Origin: Bifidobacterium gallicum DSM 20093 = LMG 11596
GTDB lineage: Bacteria; Actinomycetota; Actinomycetes; Actinomycetales; Bifidobacteriaceae
Direction: 5' to 3'
Length of the DNA stretch: 64,000 nt
Assembly (NCBI RefSeq): GCF_000741205.1
Contig: NZ_JGYW01000004.1
Location: 186,001 to 250,000 of the forward strand
Positions within the stretch are counted from its first letter, which is position 1. Each line of letters begins with the position of its first letter. Shown one piece after another: positions 45,278-54,773 of this stretch. The position numbers were made by a program, and so were the translations under genes. The notes under the pieces were generated by a model. That model had not been told where the DNA came from, ran no database searches, and saw nothing but the letters and a program-made list of their open reading frames with translations.

Positions 45278-45312
45278 TGGGAAACACTGTGTGGCCACTA
45301 TACGGGGGGTGC

Positions 45313-46332
45313 ATGATAGACACCATGAACACACATGAACAGCATATGGGTCAGGCTCCGAGCAACGTCGCCCAGTCTACGGCCGCCATCGCCGTCAAGG
45401 ACCTTGTCAAGAGGTATGACGATACGCTGGCGTTGGATTATCTGTCTATGACCGTGCGTCGCGGCGAAATCTACGGGTTGTTGGGTCCCAATGGATCAGG
45501 CAAGACCACGGCGATCAACTGCATTTTGGGATTGCTGACCTTTGATTCGGGTACTATCCGCATTTTTGGTGAGCCGATGGGACCGACGAGCTACGATCTC
45601 AAACGCCGCATTGGCATCGTGCCACAGGATGTGGCCGTGTTCAATGAGCTGACTGTTGAGGAAAACATCAACTATTTTTGTTCGTTGTATGTCCCCGACA
45701 GATCGCACCGGAAGCATCTGGTGCAAGAGGCCATTGATTTTGTGGGGCTCGAAGACCATCGCAAGTTCCGTCCGCGCAAACTGTCGGGCGGTCTGCTGCG
45801 CCGTTTGAACATCGCATGCGGCATTGTGCACCAGCCGGAACTGATTTTCTTTGATGAGCCGACCGTGGCGGTGGATCCGCAAAGCCGCAACGCGATTCTT
45901 GAAGGCATCCAAAAACTCAATGGCCGCGGTTCCACGATTGTGTACACGAGCCATTACATGGAAGAAGTGGAACAGATTTGCGACCGCATCCAAATCATTG
46001 ACCATGGCCGCCAGATTGCGTTGGGCACGGCTGACGAGCTTAAACGCATGATTTCCTTAGGCGAGCGCATCAGTATCGAGACGCCCGCGCTGTTGGGCGA
46101 CGCATTGGCGCGCGCCAGCGTGCTGCAAGCGCTCGACGCGTTGGAAGGCGTACAGGAAGCCTCATTTGACGACGGGCAGTTGCACATCATGTGCGAGCAA
46201 GACGCACACAACCTTCTTGACGTGTTGCAGTTGTTGCGTGCGCATCAGGTGGCGGTTGGCCATATCAGTTCCCACTCCCCCACCCTCAACGATGTGTTCT
46301 TGGCATTGACCGGCACGACCTTGCGTGATTAG
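45313..46332 (+). CDS. ABC exporter ATP-binding protein
   Basis: Walker A LLGPNGSGKTTAINCILGLL, Q-loop IGIVPQDVAVF, signature LSGGLLRRLNIACGI, Walker B ELIFFDEPTVAVDPQSR and H-loop YTSHYMEEVEQ. The C-terminal ~100 residues form the accessory domain common in drug/lantibiotic exporters. ATG 45313 is close behind TATACG (45299-45304), so the message may be nearly leaderless. First of a three-gene exporter set. Confidence 0.92.
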   Translation: MIDTMNTHEQHMGQAPSNVAQSTAAIAVKDLVKRYDDTLALDYLSMTVRRGEIYGLLGPNGSGKTTAINCILGLLTFDSGTIRIFGEPMGPTSYDLKRRIGIVPQDVAVFNELTVEENINYFCSLYVPDRSHRKHLVQEAIDFVGLEDHRKFRPRKLSGGLLRRLNIACGIVHQPELIFFDEPTVAVDPQSRNAILEGIQKLNGRGSTIVYTSHYMEEVEQICDRIQIIDHGRQIALGTADELKRMISLGERISIETPALLGDALARASVLQALDALEGVQEASFDDGQLHIMCEQDAHNLLDVLQLLRAHQVAVGHISSHSPTLNDVFLALTGTTLRD

Positions 46333-46359
46333 GCCGGTGCGGGAGAAGAGGAGAGAGTC

Positions 46360-47628
46360 ATGTGGACCACGTTTGTGACCATGTTGAAGGTCAATTTGCG
46401 TGCCAAATCAGCCGTGTTCTGGCTGTTTTGCTTCCCGATTGTGCTGTCGACAATGTTTCTTGGCATGTTCAGCAATTTGGGTGAGGCGTACCGCATCAAC
46501 ACCATGCGGTTCGTCGTAGTCACCGACCAAGCGTTTTGCGATGCCACTGCGGCCCGGACGCTGATTGGCGCCTTGCAGCAAGATCCCGTGGATACGCCCA
46601 ACTGCAAGAACGCGGTGGAAGTGGAAACGATTCCTGTTGAAGGTGTGGATTTGCGCAATTTGCTCAAGTTGCAGCCTGTTGATGATGTGGCATCGGCCAC
46701 TGACCTGATTAATGACAACCCGGATATCCGAGGCTTTTTGAGTGTTGATGACGAAGGCATGCTCAGTGCCACAATCAGCCGTTCAGCCGTGTCACATGCC
46801 AGTGATGCCACCCAAGCCACAAGTTTGCCTGTCACGTTGAGCATCCTTAACGAAACGATTGGTGTGTTCAATCGTCAGCAACTGGAAATGGCCAACGTGG
46901 CCAAACGTGATCCAAACGCGCTGCATGACGACACGTTCTTGCGGCAGATTGCGCAAGACCCGCAATTTTCCAAGGAAATCACCTTGACGCATTTCAAACC
47001 GGACCAGAATGCCCGCTATTACTATGCGCTGCTGGCCATGACGGCGTTGATGGCCACGACATTCGCCGTAACCACCGTATGCACGACCCAGGCCAATTTG
47101 TCGGCGTTGGGCATGCGCCGTTCCCTGGCCCCGTTGGCGCGTTCCAAACAGCTGCTTGGAGGGTTTCTCGCCAGCTGGTTATGCACGATTGCCGCATTGC
47201 TGGTGGCATTGCTGTACATCCATTTTGTGTGCGGTGTGGGGCTTGGAGGCCGTTGGGCGGCAGTCATCCTGGCCATCTTTATAGCATCGTTGGCTTCCAA
47301 CGCGATCGGCACGCTGCTCGGGGCATTGCCACGGTTGAGCAACGGCGCCAAAATCGGTCTGTCCACAGCAATCGCCTGTGTCTGCTCACTGTTCTCAGGC
47401 CTCTATGGCGAACCTGCCATGCTGCTCAGTGACACGATTCAACGCAATACCCCGGTGTTGTCGTTAATCAATCCCACCCAGCAAGTGACCAATTTGTTCT
47501 ACGACATTCTTTATTACGATTCCTATGCCCCGTTCTGGCGCACAGTCGGCATCCTTATGGCCATGACTGTCATCTGTTTGGCGGCGGCGACAGCACTGCT
47601 CAGGAGGCAACGTTATGCACACCTATAA
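46360..47628 (+). CDS. ABC-2 type exporter permease 1
   Basis: One N-terminal membrane helix (KSAVFWLFCFPIVLSTMFLG), an extracytoplasmic domain of ~180 residues, then five to six membrane helices from ~225 on. This is the ABC-2 layout of NatB/linearmycin-type exporters. GGAGAG precedes the ATG. Its last 14 bases overlap the next gene, so the two permeases are translationally coupled and likely form a heterodimer. Confidence 0.87.
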   Translation: MWTTFVTMLKVNLRAKSAVFWLFCFPIVLSTMFLGMFSNLGEAYRINTMRFVVVTDQAFCDATAARTLIGALQQDPVDTPNCKNAVEVETIPVEGVDLRNLLKLQPVDDVASATDLINDNPDIRGFLSVDDEGMLSATISRSAVSHASDATQATSLPVTLSILNETIGVFNRQQLEMANVAKRDPNALHDDTFLRQIAQDPQFSKEITLTHFKPDQNARYYYALLAMTALMATTFAVTTVCTTQANLSALGMRRSLAPLARSKQLLGGFLASWLCTIAALLVALLYIHFVCGVGLGGRWAAVILAIFIASLASNAIGTLLGALPRLSNGAKIGLSTAIACVCSLFSGLYGEPAMLLSDTIQRNTPVLSLINPTQQVTNLFYDILYYDSYAPFWRTVGILMAMTVICLAAATALLRRQRYAHL

Positions 47629-48925
47629 AACCGCGATACGCGTGCTGCTGTCGAAACGACTGATAATCCTGATTTATGTAGGCTTTTTATGTCTCATGAT
47701 GTTCGGATTGAGCTGGATGTTCGCCAGCCAAACCGCCTCATTGGGTTCAAGCGACACATATGAGCCGACGCATGCCGATGTGGCCATCATCAACCAGGAT
47801 GCCGAACATGGGCGGTTTGCCGAAGATATGCGCGCATTTTTGAGCCATGATAGCGACATCATCGATATCGGCAGCACGGCTGAACAAATGCAAACGGCTG
47901 TGGCGTCCAACTATGTGGATTTGATCATCATCATTCCTGACGGCTACACCTCCGACCTGGCCAAGGCGCTTGACCAAGGCACCACGGTTCCGCAACTGGA
48001 AGTGGTGACGAGTTACACGTCGGCCTACGGTTCATTGGCCCGTTTGCAGCTTGACGATTTCCTGACGTTGACGCGTATTGATGCGCTGGCACAACACGCC
48101 AGTCAGCAGCATGGTCACGCAGCAATCACCGCAGCCACGCTCACCGATGCGGCAGATCGTGTGCTCACAGCCACCGGTGATCAGCGCGAAGCGTTCCCTG
48201 AAATCGCCGTAGCCAAGGATCCTCATGCCAATGAGGATATGGAGGAAGCCGCACGCATCACGTTCATCAACACCGTGAAAATGGGTGTGTACCCGCTGCT
48301 CGTGGCCATGATGGTGACCACGGCGTTGACGATGAGTTCATTCTCATTGCCGAACGTGCGCCGTCGCTTGTATGCGTCCCCACAGCATACGGGTCCGATG
48401 GTACTCGCAGAGTTTCTGGGATGCGCCACATTCGGACTTGCCATCGGATTGCTGTTCTTCGGCATCTCATTGGCGTTGCCCGCGCTGGCAGGATTGCCCA
48501 TTACCGGCATACCGGTTTTGACGCTGGTGTTCACGTTGCTCTCATCATTCCTCTATGCCGTGGTGGGCGTGGCATGCGGATTCATGGTCAGCATGCTGTC
48601 GAGCAACGACGTGGTCGTCAACGCCGCAGGCAATGTGTATGGTTTGCTCGTCATGTTCACATCGGGCGTCGCTTTCCCGATTAGCATGATGCCTGATTTC
48701 ATGATTGCCATCGGCAAACTCACACCAGGCTGGTGGCTCTGCCAGTCCATCGATGCGATCAGTGGCGAAAACGGGCGCTTGGATATCGGGGCATGGGCCC
48801 AGAACTGCCTGCTCGTCGCCTTGTTCGGCGCCACATTCATCCTGATCGGCTTGGCCGTGTCCAAACTGCGGCGCACACGGCCATCACTCGAGGCTTCAGG
48901 GGTGACCCAACTCATCGAAGCCTGA
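47615..48925 (+). CDS. ABC-2 type exporter permease 2
   Basis: Same topology as the preceding permease: LIILIYVGFLCLMMFGLSWMF helix, large external domain, then six C-terminal helices including LLVAMMVTTALTMSSFSLPNVRRRL and VVVNAAGNVYGLLVMFTSGVAFPI. It completes the exporter encoded with 45313 and 46360. A strong terminator follows. Confidence 0.87.
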   Translation: MHTYKTAIRVLLSKRLIILIYVGFLCLMMFGLSWMFASQTASLGSSDTYEPTHADVAIINQDAEHGRFAEDMRAFLSHDSDIIDIGSTAEQMQTAVASNYVDLIIIIPDGYTSDLAKALDQGTTVPQLEVVTSYTSAYGSLARLQLDDFLTLTRIDALAQHASQQHGHAAITAATLTDAADRVLTATGDQREAFPEIAVAKDPHANEDMEEAARITFINTVKMGVYPLLVAMMVTTALTMSSFSLPNVRRRLYASPQHTGPMVLAEFLGCATFGLAIGLLFFGISLALPALAGLPITGIPVLTLVFTLLSSFLYAVVGVACGFMVSMLSSNDVVVNAAGNVYGLLVMFTSGVAFPISMMPDFMIAIGKLTPGWWLCQSIDAISGENGRLDIGAWAQNCLLVALFGATFILIGLAVSKLRRTRPSLEASGVTQLIEA

Positions 48926-48972
48926 CCGAATAAATGTGCGTGCCTTTCCCGTCTTGCATGGCACGCACAGTT

Positions 48973-49007
48973 GGGGCTGGAAGCCTAGCGCTTCCAGCCC
49001 CTTCTGT
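48973..49007 (+). terminator. Terminator of the ABC exporter operon
   Basis: Perfect 12-base arms GGGGCTGGAAGC/GCTTCCAGCCCC with loop CTAGC, followed by TTCTGTAT. Confidence 0.8.
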
Positions 49008-49109
49008 ATATATGACATCCAACAACAATGCCGGAAAACTCGCCGGCATATGAAGATTGGTTGTTCGGCCTTACACTGCAGCCAACATCATCAACGCGTT
49101 CGCCGCATG

Positions 49110-51200
49110 TCACGCATGGTGACGGCGATAGGTCTTCCAAATATCAGCCAATGATTGACCGGTAGCAGGACGCTTCCACACATCGATTTTGGCTGAACCA
49201 CCATCACTGACCGCTTTCGCAGCCGAAGTGGGGCTTGAGAATTCACGGCCGTCAGGCAACCGCAAACCGTCAGCGGTCACCGTCACTTCCCAATGCTCAT
49301 GTTTACGCGGCCGATCCCACACGAGCGTCTCCCCCACGGTCAACAGGCCGGCGCGTACAGCTTGGGCGACAGTGACACGTTTGGAATTCGGGCGTGCACG
49401 ATGCGTGCCGGCATTATGGGCATCATCAGCATCATCACTATTCGTTCCGGTACCAGCCGGGGCGTCATAGCGAATATTCCACGCTTGCGCAATGAGTTGC
49501 AACGTCTCATGCTGGCGCTGCTGCAACGCATCGGGAGTCAACTGCACCAACTGTGTCAGCTGCTCGGTCAGCGGGAAACGGCGTGAACTGACACTTTGCA
49601 CCATGCGATCGCGTCGCGCACCAAAATCATTGAGTGAGGTGAAACTGCGCTCGCCAGCCTGGGTCAGCACGTAATTGCCAATGCGGTCCACCCAATAATC
49701 GTATTGGCTTGGCGTCCATGATGAGAACGATGAGGTTGTGCCCAACCGTTCGGGCAACAAACGAATCACATTGAGACTGCGCGGTCGGTCAATCGCATGG
49801 CCGGCTAGCTGCTCGTTGGCCCGGACCAGCAGCAACCGTTTCATGTCATCACTGATTGTCAGCTCGCCACGCAAATGCATCATTGCGGAACGCTGCTCAT
49901 CGGGGGAAACGGAAAACCCTACAATACGGCGTACCGGCAGATGACGTTCCAAGTCACGCACTACCATGCATGCGCGTTGACGGCGACGCAATGTGGCCTC
50001 ACCATTGAGCGCATCGATGCCGGTGACACGGTCAAGCGCTTCCAAGACTTCCGACAGCCACGGCATGTCATGCAGTTGTGCGGGTACGGCACGGTCACGC
50101 TTGGCGTCATCGGCAAACAATTGAGTGTCGGGGTCGTCAAGGTTCGTGATTGTGTGGTTGAGCGCCCACATGGCCACAGGGCGCCAATCCTGCGTCGGAT
50201 AATCGTTAAGACCGGCCAACAGGTTTTGCACATTCGTTGGCAATACGGTGCTGGTCGGATGTTCCAGCATTTCCCACGCCGCCACATACGGCCGTAATGT
50301 CGCATCCACAAAGTTCATGGCTTCGCCATGGTCAAAGCATGGTACGAGCACCGCATCGGAAAAATCAGCAATCGGCTGTTCACACATCGGCTGATGCGTG
50401 ATAATCAGATGCATGTCTTCAAAGAAGCGTTCAATGCGGGCGGCATCATCACCGAACGGTTCCATGATGTCATCCCAGCGCGACGCATAAGCTTCACGAA
50501 TCGATTGTGGAATATGCGCAATGACTTTGGCTTTGAACACGTCCGATGCCGTCAATGGCATGCCGCGCATGTTCATCACATCAAAAATGCGGTAGGCGCC
50601 CGACAAATCATCGGTGACCACAATCACGAGCATCACGTTATTGACAAGGAACGATGCGACAACGCGACGTTCCTCATCGCTCATTTTGGCCAGCTCATCA
50701 TAGGCGTAGCGCACATTATCCATGATGTTGCGTTGGGCTTGTGTCGCACAATCCGTGTCATGCAAATCGAACAGCGCTTCCAGATTGCCTTGCTGCACAT
50801 ACTCGCGGAAGAACTCTTCATCACGTTCACGCAAATGCACACGCGGTTCAGGCGTGATGCCGCGCAACTTGTCGCCGGTTTCGACCATGAGTCCCGCCAG
50901 GCTTTCTTCCAACTGTGGGTCGTCTTCCAGATAGCGCAGCACAGCGAACAGGATTGTCAGCGACACCAGCCGCTGTTGACCATCAATGACCTGATAGCGG
51001 GCGCCGTCCTCACGCACGAGGATCAACGACCCGAGGAAGTATTGGCTCAGCTTGGCGCTGCATGCGTCGATGACATCATCAATGAGTTGGCTCATTTGCG
51101 TGCGACGCCACTGGTAGGCGCGCTGGAATGATGGCACCACGAATCGGTAGTCGGCTGTAAATACTTTGGCCAGCGGCTGTTCACTCGCGCTAATCGACAT
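49110..51200 (-). CDS. DUF262 / degenerate DUF1524 / RAMA protein (GmrSD-like)
   Basis: DUF262 N-terminal domain: FVVPSFQRAYQWRRTQMSQLIDD, QYFLGSLILV, and YQVIDGQQRLVSLTIL with the DGQQR motif intact; MNMRGMPLTASDVFKAKVI is the typical later motif. The middle region (LNVIRLLPERLG ... RIGNYVLTQAGERSF) corresponds to DUF1524, an HNH nuclease in GmrSD enzymes, but the His of HILP is Arg here and the Asn/His pattern is lost. The C-terminal ~85 residues match the RAMA domain (LLTVGETLVWDRPRKHEHWEVTV, LPDGREFSSPTSAAKAVSDG). Probably a defence or DNA-modification-sensing protein (inference). ATG 51200 follows GGAGAC and overlaps the nicotinamidase gene. Confidence 0.8.
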   Translation of the reverse strand: MSISASEQPLAKVFTADYRFVVPSFQRAYQWRRTQMSQLIDDVIDACSAKLSQYFLGSLILVREDGARYQVIDGQQRLVSLTILFAVLRYLEDDPQLEESLAGLMVETGDKLRGITPEPRVHLRERDEEFFREYVQQGNLEALFDLHDTDCATQAQRNIMDNVRYAYDELAKMSDEERRVVASFLVNNVMLVIVVTDDLSGAYRIFDVMNMRGMPLTASDVFKAKVIAHIPQSIREAYASRWDDIMEPFGDDAARIERFFEDMHLIITHQPMCEQPIADFSDAVLVPCFDHGEAMNFVDATLRPYVAAWEMLEHPTSTVLPTNVQNLLAGLNDYPTQDWRPVAMWALNHTITNLDDPDTQLFADDAKRDRAVPAQLHDMPWLSEVLEALDRVTGIDALNGEATLRRRQRACMVVRDLERHLPVRRIVGFSVSPDEQRSAMMHLRGELTISDDMKRLLLVRANEQLAGHAIDRPRSLNVIRLLPERLGTTSSFSSWTPSQYDYWVDRIGNYVLTQAGERSFTSLNDFGARRDRMVQSVSSRRFPLTEQLTQLVQLTPDALQQRQHETLQLIAQAWNIRYDAPAGTGTNSDDADDAHNAGTHRARPNSKRVTVAQAVRAGLLTVGETLVWDRPRKHEHWEVTVTADGLRLPDGREFSSPTSAAKAVSDGGSAKIDVWKRPATGQSLADIWKTYRRHHA

Positions 51201-51819
51201 ACTCGTCTCCTTCAAGCAGCGTGATACCGGATTGCGCCATGCGTTGCACAGCCTGCTCGCCCAGTTCCACGCTTACCGGCACGCTCAAATCCGTATAGAC
51301 CCGCGTCTCGAATCCCAAGCGTTGCGCATCCAATGCCGTGTCACGCACACAATGCGACAACGCGATGCCCATAATATCCACACTGGTGATGTCATGGTCA
51401 CGCAGCAACTGTTCCAACGTCTGCGAGGCATGTGCCTGAACCTGTTCGCGTGTAGGGACATCATCAGTGTTGTCTTCAATGCCTTCAAAACCAGAATACG
51501 CCGCGCAATACTGGCCTTTTTTGATATGGTGATCTAACCCGAGCGCGGCAATCGCCGGATGCAGCTGCGCGTTTGGTGTGCCAGCCTTGCCATGCACCGG
51601 CCAGGTGTCCACATAATCCGGCTGTTCAGACCAATGCGGCCCCGGTTCAATATGCCAATCCTGCGTCGTCACAATCAGCGCATACTGGTCACCATACTGT
51701 TGCACGAACGTCCCGATCGCTTCAGCTACGGCGTTGCCACCCTCCACACCGAGCTCTCCCCCTTCACAGAATGTCGGTTGCACATCAACAACAAGCAAAG
51801 CACGTTTCAATTCAGTCAT
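51190..51819 (-). CDS. pncA: Nicotinamidase (isochorismatase family)
   Basis: It hydrolyses nicotinamide to nicotinate for NAD salvage. Catalytic residues are visible: Asp in LLVVDVQPTFCEGGEL, Lys in HHIKKGQYCAAYSGFEG, and Cys in ALSHCVRDTALDA. Metal ligands fit VTTQDWHIEPGPHW. The stop overlaps the start of the DUF262 gene by 11 bases, so the two are co-translated. Confidence 0.9.
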   Translation of the reverse strand: MTELKRALLVVDVQPTFCEGGELGVEGGNAVAEAIGTFVQQYGDQYALIVTTQDWHIEPGPHWSEQPDYVDTWPVHGKAGTPNAQLHPAIAALGLDHHIKKGQYCAAYSGFEGIEDNTDDVPTREQVQAHASQTLEQLLRDHDITSVDIMGIALSHCVRDTALDAQRLGFETRVYTDLSVPVSVELGEQAVQRMAQSGITLLEGDEYVD

Positions 51820-51950
51820 GCGCCCATCTTAACCGTCAACGCATGCGCACAGTACTTACATGTTCAGCTATTGCCTCATTGCGTTGCATGACGATTCAAT
51901 CCACGCATCCCATACGTTGCCAAACCCATGTAGTGTCGTTCCAATGCACA

Positions 51951-51979
51951 GCAGCCCGGACCGTAAAGGTCCGGGCTGC
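51951..51979. terminator. Terminator after acnA
   Basis: Perfect 12-base arms GCAGCCCGGACC/GGTCCGGGCTGC with loop GTAAA, 32 bases past the acnA stop. Confidence 0.75.
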
Positions 51980-52010
51980 CATACAGGAATATCCGTGGGC
52001 TTAGGTCAAC

Positions 52011-54713
52011 TTAGCCCTTCATCAGGTTGCGCAGCACATACTGCAGGATGCCGCCGTTACGGTAGTAGTCGGCTTCACCTGGAGTATCGATACGCACCAC
52101 AGCTTCAAACTCGGTATGCGATCCATCAGCGTGCGTAGCGTCAACATGCACAGTCTTCGGTGTCACACCTTCGTTAAGCTCAGTGATGCCAGTGATGCTG
52201 TAAGTTTCAGTGCCGTCCAGTCCCAGCGACGTGGCTGATTCGCCTTCGGGGAACTGCAACGGCAGCACGCCCATGCCGATCAGGTTGGAACGGTGGATTC
52301 GTTCGAAGCTTTCCACAATCACAGCCTTGACACCAAGCATGGCCGTACCCTTGGCCGCCCAGTCACGCGAGGAGCCTGTGCCGTATTCCTTGCCGCCAAT
52401 CACGACGAGTGGCACATCATTGGCGATGTAATTGCGGGACGCCTCATAAATGGTCGTCGGTTTCATCTCCAGGAAGTCATAGGTGTAACCGCCTGGTGTG
52501 ATCTCTTCACCAACGGCGCCCAGCAGCAGGTTGCGCAAACGGATGTTGCCGAACGTGCCACGTACCATCACCTCATGGTTGCCACGGCGCGAACCGTAGG
52601 AGTTGAAATCCTTCTGCTGCACACCATGCTCCACCAGATACTGGCCAGCAGGACTCGACGCCTTGAACGCGCCAGCCGGCGAAATATGGTCGGTCGTCAC
52701 CGAATCGCCGAGGAAAGCCAGCACGCGCGCATCACGCACATCTTCCACAGGAGCCGGCTGTGCCGTCATGCCATCAAAGAACGTCTGCTGACGCACATAC
52801 GTCGAATCCGGATCCCAAGCGAACAGCTCGCCTTCAGGCACGTCGAGGCCCTTCCAACGCGCATCGCCATCGAATACCGAAGCGTAATCCTTGAGGAACA
52901 TCTCGCGGTTGACATTGTCAGCCACAACCTGTTCGACCTGCTCATTCGTAGGCCAAATGTCCTTCAAGAACACCGGCTTGCCTTCACCATCCTGGCCCAA
53001 CGGTTCGGTTTCAAAATCGAACGCCATCGTACCAGCCAACGCATAGGCGATAACGAGTGGCGGAGAAGCCAGATAGTTCATCTTGACATCAGGGCTGATA
53101 CGGCCCTCAAAGTTACGGTTGCCCGACAGCACCGCCGTGACCGTCATGTCGTTCGTGTTGATCGCTTCGGAAATCTCCGGCAGCAGCGGACCCGAATTGC
53201 CAATGCAAGTGGCGCAGCCGAAGCCGACGAGCTGGTAGCCCAACGCGTCCAAATCATCCTGCAAACCGGCCTGTTGCAAATAATCAGCGACAACCTGCGA
53301 ACCCGGAGCCAGCGACGTCTTGACCCACGGCTTGGGCTTCAAACCACGAGCCACCGCATTGCGCGCCAACAAACCGGCGGCAATCATGACCGACGGGTTC
53401 GACGTGTTCGTGCACGATGTGATCGATGCGATGGCCACATCACCATTCGTCAGTTCGAAATCACCACGGAAATCCGTGCTGACAGCCACAGGTTCACGCG
53501 TCGTCTTGTCAGTGACATAACCCGGCAACGTTTCTTCAAACACACGCTTCGACTCGCTCAACGCAATACGGTCCTGCGGACGCTTCGGACCAGCAATCGA
53601 CGGCACGACCGTCGACAAATCCAGCTCCAAGTATTCCGAATAGCGCGGCTCCACATAATCCGGATCGTTGACATCATGCCACAGCTTGTTCGCCTTCGCA
53701 TACGCCTTGACGAGTTCAACCTGCTCATCGGAGCGGCCCGTCAAACGCAAATAATCCAACGTGACATCGTCAATCGGGAAAATGCCACACGTCGAACCAA
53801 ACTCAGGGCTCATGTTGCCAATCGTCGCACGGTTGGCCAGCGGCACAGAAGCGATGCCCTCACCATAGAACTCCACAAACTTGCCGACCACACCATGCTG
53901 ACGCAGCATGTCGGTGATGGTCAACACCACATCCGTGGCCGTCACACCCTCAGGAATTGAACCTTTGAGCTTGAAGCCCACCACGCGCGGCACAAGCATC
54001 GAAATCGGCTGTCCGAGCATAGCGGCCTCAGCCTCAATGCCGCCAACACCCCAGCCGAGCACGCCCAAGCCGTTGACCGTTGTCGTATGCGAATCAGTAC
54101 CTACACACGAATCCAAATAGGCCAGCGTATTGCCGTCCTGCTGAGCCTTCGTCATGACCACGCGAGCCAAATACTCAATATTGACCTGGTGGATGATGCC
54201 TGTTCCCGGCGGCACAACACGGAAGTTCTCAAATGCCTGCTGGCCCCAACGTAGGAACTGGTAGCGCTCGCCGTTGCGCTGGTATTCGATGTCCATGTTG
54301 ACTTCGACGGCGTCGGCAACACCATACTTGTCAATCTGCACCGAATGATCAATGATCATGTCGGACTGTACCTGCGGATTGATGACCTCAGGGTTGCCAC
54401 CGAGCTTCTTGACGGCGTCACGCATCGTGGCCAAATCCACCACGCAAGGCACACCTGTGAAGTCCTGCATGACCACGCGGGACGGCGTGAACTGGATCTC
54501 ATGGCTCGGGTCGGCAGCCGGATCCCAATCCAACAGCGCCTGCACATGCTGGTCAGTGATATTGGCGCCATCCTCATTGCGCACAAGGTTTTCCACGAGC
54601 ACCTTGAGCGAATACGGCAGATGGTCAATACCCGCCAAATCAGCGATGCGATAGTAGTCAAACGTGGTCGAACCCACGGTAAGCGTATCTAGTTGGCTTT
54701 CGCGCAACGTCAT
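52011..54713 (-). CDS. acnA: Aconitate hydratase A
   Basis: It interconverts citrate and isocitrate using a 4Fe-4S cluster. Cluster cysteines lie in [17 protein letters not shown] and [14 protein letters not shown]. Other signatures: [45 protein letters not shown], and the swivel-domain [17 protein letters not shown]. About 900 residues from ATG 54713 (GGAG upstream); ATG 54746 is in frame. Bifidobacteria have a partial TCA cycle, so its role is probably glutamate precursor supply (inference). Confidence 0.95.
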   Translation of the reverse strand: MTLRESQLDTLTVGSTTFDYYRIADLAGIDHLPYSLKVLVENLVRNEDGANITDQHVQALLDWDPAADPSHEIQFTPSRVVMQDFTGVPCVVDLATMRDAVKKLGGNPEVINPQVQSDMIIDHSVQIDKYGVADAVEVNMDIEYQRNGERYQFLRWGQQAFENFRVVPPGTGIIHQVNIEYLARVVMTKAQQDGNTLAYLDSCVGTDSHTTTVNGLGVLGWGVGGIEAEAAMLGQPISMLVPRVVGFKLKGSIPEGVTATDVVLTITDMLRQHGVVGKFVEFYGEGIASVPLANRATIGNMSPEFGSTCGIFPIDDVTLDYLRLTGRSDEQVELVKAYAKANKLWHDVNDPDYVEPRYSEYLELDLSTVVPSIAGPKRPQDRIALSESKRVFEETLPGYVTDKTTREPVAVSTDFRGDFELTNGDVAIASITSCTNTSNPSVMIAAGLLARNAVARGLKPKPWVKTSLAPGSQVVADYLQQAGLQDDLDALGYQLVGFGCATCIGNSGPLLPEISEAINTNDMTVTAVLSGNRNFEGRISPDVKMNYLASPPLVIAYALAGTMAFDFETEPLGQDGEGKPVFLKDIWPTNEQVEQVVADNVNREMFLKDYASVFDGDARWKGLDVPEGELFAWDPDSTYVRQQTFFDGMTAQPAPVEDVRDARVLAFLGDSVTTDHISPAGAFKASSPAGQYLVEHGVQQKDFNSYGSRRGNHEVMVRGTFGNIRLRNLLLGAVGEEITPGGYTYDFLEMKPTTIYEASRNYIANDVPLVVIGGKEYGTGSSRDWAAKGTAMLGVKAVIVESFERIHRSNLIGMGVLPLQFPEGESATSLGLDGTETYSITGITELNEGVTPKTVHVDATHADGSHTEFEAVVRIDTPGEADYYRNGGILQYVLRNLMKG

Positions 54714-54773
54714 ATGTTCTGCTCCGTTCTGCGGGTGGTCAGCCATGCCGCCCTGCTCGCTTCAGCGTACCTA

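Noticed and set aside
52293-53960. 555-residue plus-strand frame
   Set aside because: Antisense shadow of aconitase.
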